Made by a program: the position numbers and the translations under genes
The notes under the pieces: generated by a model
What the model saw: the letters and a program-made list of their open reading frames with translations, nothing else
Told to the model about the DNA's origin: nothing
Database searches by the model: none
Part shown: piece by piece, positions 21,960-25,020 of the stretch
Position numbering within the stretch: the first letter of the stretch is position 1
How the letters are laid out: the number at the start of each line of letters is the position of its first letter
From: JBDRLU01 sp043812795
Lineage (GTDB): Bacteria > Chloroflexota > Dehalococcoidia > Dehalococcoidales > UBA2162
Direction: 5' to 3'
DNA length: 25,020 nucleotides
Assembly (NCBI GenBank): GCA_043812795.1
Contig: JBDRLU010000070.1
Location: 1-25,020 of the forward strand

Positions 21960-22033
21960 GTTGCTAGAAGAGGGCGAAGCCCTCTTATTTTCACTTCCCC
22001 TCGCCTTTTAGGAGAGGGGTTAGGGGTGAGGTC
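21960..22033 (-). repeat. Dispersed palindromic repeat, copy B (inverted relative to copy A)
   Basis: Reverse-complement match to 17801-17877: GACCTCA start, CCCCTCTCCT...GAGGGG hairpin, then AAGAGGGC-GAA-GCCCTCTT (21968-21986). The second palindrome is conserved exactly apart from orientation, while the first has several changes. Confidence 0.75.
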
Positions 22034-22146
22034 ATCCTTTGAGGCAATACTAGCCAAATGCAAACGGAACCTTGAAAAGGGAAGATGCATTAGAATTTCT
22101 TCCGTGCTATGATTACTCATAAGAAGTCTAATAGCAGGGGGTAAAT

Positions 22147-22536
22147 ATGCCGAAGGATAAAGGGAAAAATTTGGCTGAGCAGATTGCTAAAGAGCGCGGT
22201 TTCTCCCGCCCATGGCACGGACTACTGGCCGCCCGCGACCCGGAGTTCATGGAAATTTATCACAAAATGGCAATGCACGCTTTCCAGGGAAGGAATGCTT
22301 TACCACGAAAATTCAAGGAAATCATCGCGGTCTGCATGGATGCCGTTACTTTCTACGATGAAGGTCTCCGCGTCCATCTGCGTAACGCCCTGAAAGCCGG
22401 GGCCACCGAGGACGAAATTATCGAAGCCCTCGAGGTCTCTACTTTGCTCGGCATTCATAATCTCTCCGTGCACCTCCCAGCCGTGGCTGAAGAAGTCGAA
22501 AAATACCGGAAGGAATCGAAAAAGAAGCGAAAATAA
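22147..22536 (+). CDS. AhpD/carboxymuconolactone-decarboxylase (CMD) family protein
   Basis: A 129-residue all-helical protein of the CMD/AhpD fold. The core is LPRKFKEIIAVCMDAVTFYD (52-71), then RVHLRNALKAGATEDEIIEA (75-94) with His77. The AhpD C-x-x-C redox pair is absent: only Cys63 occurs, so it is not an alkylhydroperoxidase of the usual kind. Such proteins can be lactone decarboxylases or isomerases, but many are uncharacterised. The C-terminus is a lysine-rich tail (ESKKKRK). GGGGG lies five bases before the ATG. The mutase-like gene starts 43 bases after its stop, so the two probably share a transcript, suggesting a role with the mutase; the role itself is unknown. Confidence 0.75.
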   Translation: MPKDKGKNLAEQIAKERGFSRPWHGLLAARDPEFMEIYHKMAMHAFQGRNALPRKFKEIIAVCMDAVTFYDEGLRVHLRNALKAGATEDEIIEALEVSTLLGIHNLSVHLPAVAEEVEKYRKESKKKRK

Positions 22537-22579
22537 CATTACTCGGCTTTTGCCAACGAGAGTTGAAAGGAGTGGAACG

Positions 22580-24181
22580 ATGAGAAAGACAGACGTAAAA
22601 TCGAACGAAGAAAAGAACGCCACCAAATCATCCCGAATACCGGTCAAGCCGGTCTATACCCCGGAAGACCTCGGCGACTGGGATTACCACGAACAACTGG
22701 GCGACCCGGGGCAATACCCGTTCACACGGGGTATGCCCTTGGTCAAACGGAAGGAAGGCCCGCAGGAAGGCGGCCAATACGCCGGTTTCGGCACCCCCGA
22801 AGCCACCAACAAATGGTTCAAATACTTGCTCAGCCAGGGGTCGCAGTCGCTCAGTGCCGCCCTCGATTTGCCCACCCAGATTGGCTACGATAGCGACCAT
22901 CCTTTCGCCCTGGGGGAAGTGGGCAAACAGGGCGTGAGCGTCAACTCCCTCGCCGACATGGAAACGATGCTGGACAGCATCCCGATAGAAAAAATGGGCA
23001 TAGGCAGCGTCGTCAGTTCCATCGGGGCGATATTCATGGCCTGGAACATCGCCCTCAATCAGAAGAAAGGCATACCTATCCAAGAGATGCATCTGACCAT
23101 CCAGAACGACTGTCTGAAAGAATTCATGTGCCGCGGCACGCAGATTTTCCCCATCCGGCCGTCGGTCAAATTCAACTGCGATGCCGTCGAGTACTGTGTC
23201 CGCAACAAGATTAAATATGCCAGCCCGCTGACGGTCTGCGGCTCCCACATGAGGCAGGCGGGCGCCAGTGTTATCCAGGAGATAGCCTTCACCATCGCCG
23301 ACGCCATAGTCTTTTATGAAGACCTCCTCGGCCGCGGACTGGATGTGGATGACTTCGCGCCGTATTTCAGTGTCTTTCTCGGGTCGGGCATGGACCTTTT
23401 CGAAGAGATATGCCGCATCCGGGCTTTCCGCAGAATGTGGGCGAGGACAATGAAAGAGCGGTTCGGCTGCAAGACTCCGCCCAGAGTTATTTCCAGCGTC
23501 AACGGGCGCCATTTCACCGCCCAGCAACCTCTCAACAATATTATCCGGGGCGTTATTATGCTATTGGGCGGCGCTCTGGCCGGCATCCCCGGCGGGACCG
23601 TCCGTTCTTACGATGAGGCACTGGCGCTGCCGTCGGCCGAAGCGGTCAGGGTAGCCTTGAGGACACAGCAAATCGTCGCCCTCGAAACAGGCATCTTCAA
23701 TACCAGTGACCCGCTGGGCGGCTCATACTTTGTGGAGGCACTCACCGACGAACTGGAAGCAAGAGCCGGAGAACTTTTCCAGAAAGTCGAGGATATGGGT
23801 GGAGCTATCCCGGCTCTGGAGCAGGGTTTCCAGCAAATGGAGATTGCCCGCTCCGCCTACGAAAAGCAGCTAGAGATAGAGACCGGGGAAAGGGTTGTCG
23901 TCGGGATAAACAAATACGTCACCGACGAGCCGCTGAAAATACAGATCATGAAAGTAGACCCGGAAGAAGAGCGCCGGCAGGTAGAGAAAGTCAAGAAATT
24001 AAGGCGACAAAGGGATAATGCTGCGGTAAAGGCCGGTCTCAAACAACTTAAAGAAGCGGCGCAGGAAGGGGTCAATATGGTGCCTGTTCTGGTGGATGTG
24101 GTCAAGACCTATGCCACCATCGGTGAGATGTGCGATACTCTCCGCAGTGTCTGGGGAGAATACAAGCCCAGCGGACTATGA
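22580..24181 (+). CDS. Divergent methylmalonyl-CoA-mutase-like large chain without B12 domain
   Basis: A 533-residue homologue of the acyl-CoA mutase catalytic barrel. Conserved parts are YPFTRG (46-51), QYAGFGTPEATN (66-77), LDLPTQIGYDSDHP (95-108), TIQNDCLKE with Arg185 (173-185), GSHMRQAG with His223 (221-228), FTAQQPLNNI (312-321), SYDEALALP (343-351) and DPLGGSYFVEALTDELE (377-393). The usual TMYRGRLWTMRQ segment after YPFTRG is replaced by PLVKRKEGPQEGG, the Tyr before the catalytic His is Ser222, and the RFHTQTAG and GTQSLHTNS loops are lost. The cobalamin domain would be a separate subunit, not in the window. I start at the ATG at 22580, with AAAGGAG seven bases upstream. Its rearrangement substrate is probably not methylmalonyl-CoA. 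Confidence 0.85.
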   Translation: MRKTDVKSNEEKNATKSSRIPVKPVYTPEDLGDWDYHEQLGDPGQYPFTRGMPLVKRKEGPQEGGQYAGFGTPEATNKWFKYLLSQGSQSLSAALDLPTQIGYDSDHPFALGEVGKQGVSVNSLADMETMLDSIPIEKMGIGSVVSSIGAIFMAWNIALNQKKGIPIQEMHLTIQNDCLKEFMCRGTQIFPIRPSVKFNCDAVEYCVRNKIKYASPLTVCGSHMRQAGASVIQEIAFTIADAIVFYEDLLGRGLDVDDFAPYFSVFLGSGMDLFEEICRIRAFRRMWARTMKERFGCKTPPRVISSVNGRHFTAQQPLNNIIRGVIMLLGGALAGIPGGTVRSYDEALALPSAEAVRVALRTQQIVALETGIFNTSDPLGGSYFVEALTDELEARAGELFQKVEDMGGAIPALEQGFQQMEIARSAYEKQLEIETGERVVVGINKYVTDEPLKIQIMKVDPEEERRQVEKVKKLRRQRDNAAVKAGLKQLKEAAQEGVNMVPVLVDVVKTYATIGEMCDTLRSVWGEYKPSGL

Positions 24182-24210
24182 GCCTACGGTTCAGGGAGAA
24201 GGGAATAAAT

Positions 24211-24245
24211 AAAAAAGAGAGGGGCATGATGCCCCTCTCTTTTTT
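24211..24245. terminator. Bidirectional intrinsic terminator
   Basis: A perfect 17-base stem, 24211-24227 (AAAAAAGAGAGGGGCAT) with 24229-24245, around a single base. A- and T-runs at the feet make it work both ways, ending the mutase transcript and that of the convergent HNH-like gene. Confidence 0.93.
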
Positions 24246-24250
24246 CCTCG

Positions 24251-24484
24251 CTAGACCGCCTCAAAACACGTCCAGCAGAGTATTTCACAATTCGAAAGTA
24301 CCTCATCGCCAAAAGCATCGATACGGTGGATTTCCCATCCGCCGGCACCACCAACTCCCCGGTTTTTCCATTGCAGCGGCTTGCCGCAGCGCGGATAGAA
24401 ATGACGATGGGTGCGGCGGACACATTCGCATTGTCCTCCCGACCTTTCCCAGGCTTGCTTCACCACGTCTTCAGGGAACGCCAT
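24251..24484 (-). CDS. Small HNH-like zinc protein
   Basis: A 77-residue protein with a compact HNH-type layout: CECVRRTHRHFYPRCGKPL (19-37) offers Cys19, Cys21 and Cys33; WEIHRIDAFG (50-59) has His53 where HNH nucleases have their first His; LSNCEILCWTC (63-73) gives Asn65 and the zinc pair Cys70/Cys73. In active members the last motif normally ends C-x-x-C-H; here Phe74 replaces that His, so nuclease activity is doubtful. AAGGA lies six bases before the ATG at 24484. It is monocistronic between two strong terminators. It could be a DNA-binding or regulatory relic of an HNH nuclease. Confidence 0.65.
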   Translation of the reverse strand: MAFPEDVVKQAWERSGGQCECVRRTHRHFYPRCGKPLQWKNRGVGGAGGWEIHRIDAFGDEVLSNCEILCWTCFEAV

Positions 24485-24552
24485 CTTTTATCCTTCGCTA
24501 ACTTTTACCATATTGTATCGCTGATAAGGGCAGGTTTCCAGTCTTTAAAACA

Positions 24553-24584
24553 AGTAAGGGCGGGGAGGCCTCCCCGCCCTTACT
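24553..24584 (-). terminator. Strong hairpin terminator of the CARDB gene
   Basis: A perfect 16-base inverted repeat, AGTAAGGGCGGGGAGG (24553-24568) with its complement to 24584, six bases past the stop of the minus-strand CARDB gene and followed on that strand by TTGTTTTAAA. The symmetry lets it also insulate the HNH-like gene upstream. Confidence 0.85.
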
Positions 24585-24589
24585 CCAAG

Positions 24590-25020
24590 CTAGTTACGCT
24601 GTATTCGGCGTCGGAAGACAGCCAGCCAGAGGACGATACCAAGAACTATCACGCCAGCGATGATACCCCAGATAAGACCCCAGTTGGTTGGTGGCTTAGG
24701 TGGCGTCACTGCCTGCGGGGCCGTTACGGTGAACTGGGCAGTCTGGCCGTCAATGCTCACGGTATAGCTGCCTGCCTCCGCTCTGGTGGTAGTGAAACTC
24801 ACCGTCTGGCTCTTACCCGCCGCCAGAGTTACATCCTTTCTGGCCTCCTCGGCACCATTTATCTTGAGGACCACAGTATAGGTACCCTCGCTGCCGCCGA
24901 TATTGGTGACCATAGTCGAAATCGTGACCTGTTCCGCCGGTTTCACCGTGCCCGGTGTGACGGACAGGCTGCCAATAACAAACTCGGCGGGCGCAACAGC
25001 GGGCGGTGCCGGTGGTTTTG
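24590..25020 (-). CDS. CARDB-domain protein with C-terminal membrane anchor, 5' end outside window
   Basis: The frame is open to the right edge, giving the last 142 or so residues: a proline/alanine linker (PPAPPAVAPAEF), one CARDB-type immunoglobulin-like adhesion domain (VTPGTVKPAEQVTISTMVTN through SIDGQTAQFTV), a second Pro-rich linker and a transmembrane helix (WGLIWGIIAGVIVLGIVLWL) followed by basic RRRIQRN. This topology anchors an extracellular beta-sandwich to the membrane with a positive-inside tail. An internal GTG at 24946 could be mistaken for the start but lies inside the domain. The N-terminal part, which may carry more repeats, is not visible, so the full role (adhesion, S-layer or exoprotein attachment) is unknown. 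Confidence 0.8.
   Translation of the reverse strand, partial: KPPAPPAVAPAEFVIGSLSVTPGTVKPAEQVTISTMVTNIGGSEGTYTVVLKINGAEEARKDVTLAAGKSQTVSFTTTRAEAGSYTVSIDGQTAQFTVTAPQAVTPPKPPTNWGLIWGIIAGVIVLGIVLWLAVFRRRIQRN

Overview
The window looks like a chromosomal stretch from an anaerobic bacterium, most plausibly a Dehalococcoidia-type member of Chloroflexota. This rests on the gene repertoire (UbiD and RraA families, fumarate-reductase-like flavoproteins without respiratory partners, a bacterial beta-RFAP synthase homologue, a stand-alone mutase large chain, CARDB and InlB-like surface proteins, DedA) and on small palindromic intergenic repeats. There is no 16S gene or other taxonomic marker, so the assignment is an inference.

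Layout. (1) 1-970, a mobile and broken edge: the end of an IS3-family element whose terminal repeat truncates a DUF2779/RecB-like nuclease gene, followed by the 3' half of a tRNA-Pro gene. (2) 1005-10675, an eight-gene minus-strand operon read from a strong sigma70-type promoter at 10759-10788. In transcription order it encodes a PreA/DHOD-like Fe-S reductase, a fumarate-reductase-like flavoprotein, an Fe-S serine-dehydratase-type lyase, three different RraA-family proteins, a UbiD decarboxylase and a second flavoprotein. It looks like a complete but unrecognised anaerobic route for an unsaturated or aromatic carboxylate: reduction, dehydration or hydration, aldol cleavage and decarboxylation. 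(3) 10983-14100, an AT-richer patch: a four-helix membrane protein, a second tRNA-Pro 3' half, a winged-helix regulator with a frameshifted partner, and an InlB-repeat membrane protein. The regulator and the InlB gene diverge from two overlapping promoters that share an operator-like palindrome. (4) 14156-18946, a minus-strand group: a metal-dependent amidohydrolase, a TrpF homologue, a zinc dehydrogenase, an LsrF-type aldolase and a beta-RFAP-synthase-like GHMP protein. (5) 19280-20894, a PLD-type nuclease with its own promoter, then DedA. (6) 21006-24181, an apparently leaderless FAH-family enzyme facing an AhpD/CMD protein plus a divergent methylmalonyl-CoA-mutase-like large chain. (7) The right edge holds a small HNH-like protein and the C-terminal end of a CARDB membrane-anchored protein, separated by two strong hairpin terminators.

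The best candidates for something undescribed are the three-RraA/UbiD operon; the pair of tRNA-Pro 3' halves, both starting at the anticodon loop in the same orientation on either side of that operon; the RFAP-synthase/TrpF/LsrF cluster; and the mutase homologue lacking much of the usual acyl-CoA pocket. All functions are read from motifs by eye. No database search was run.
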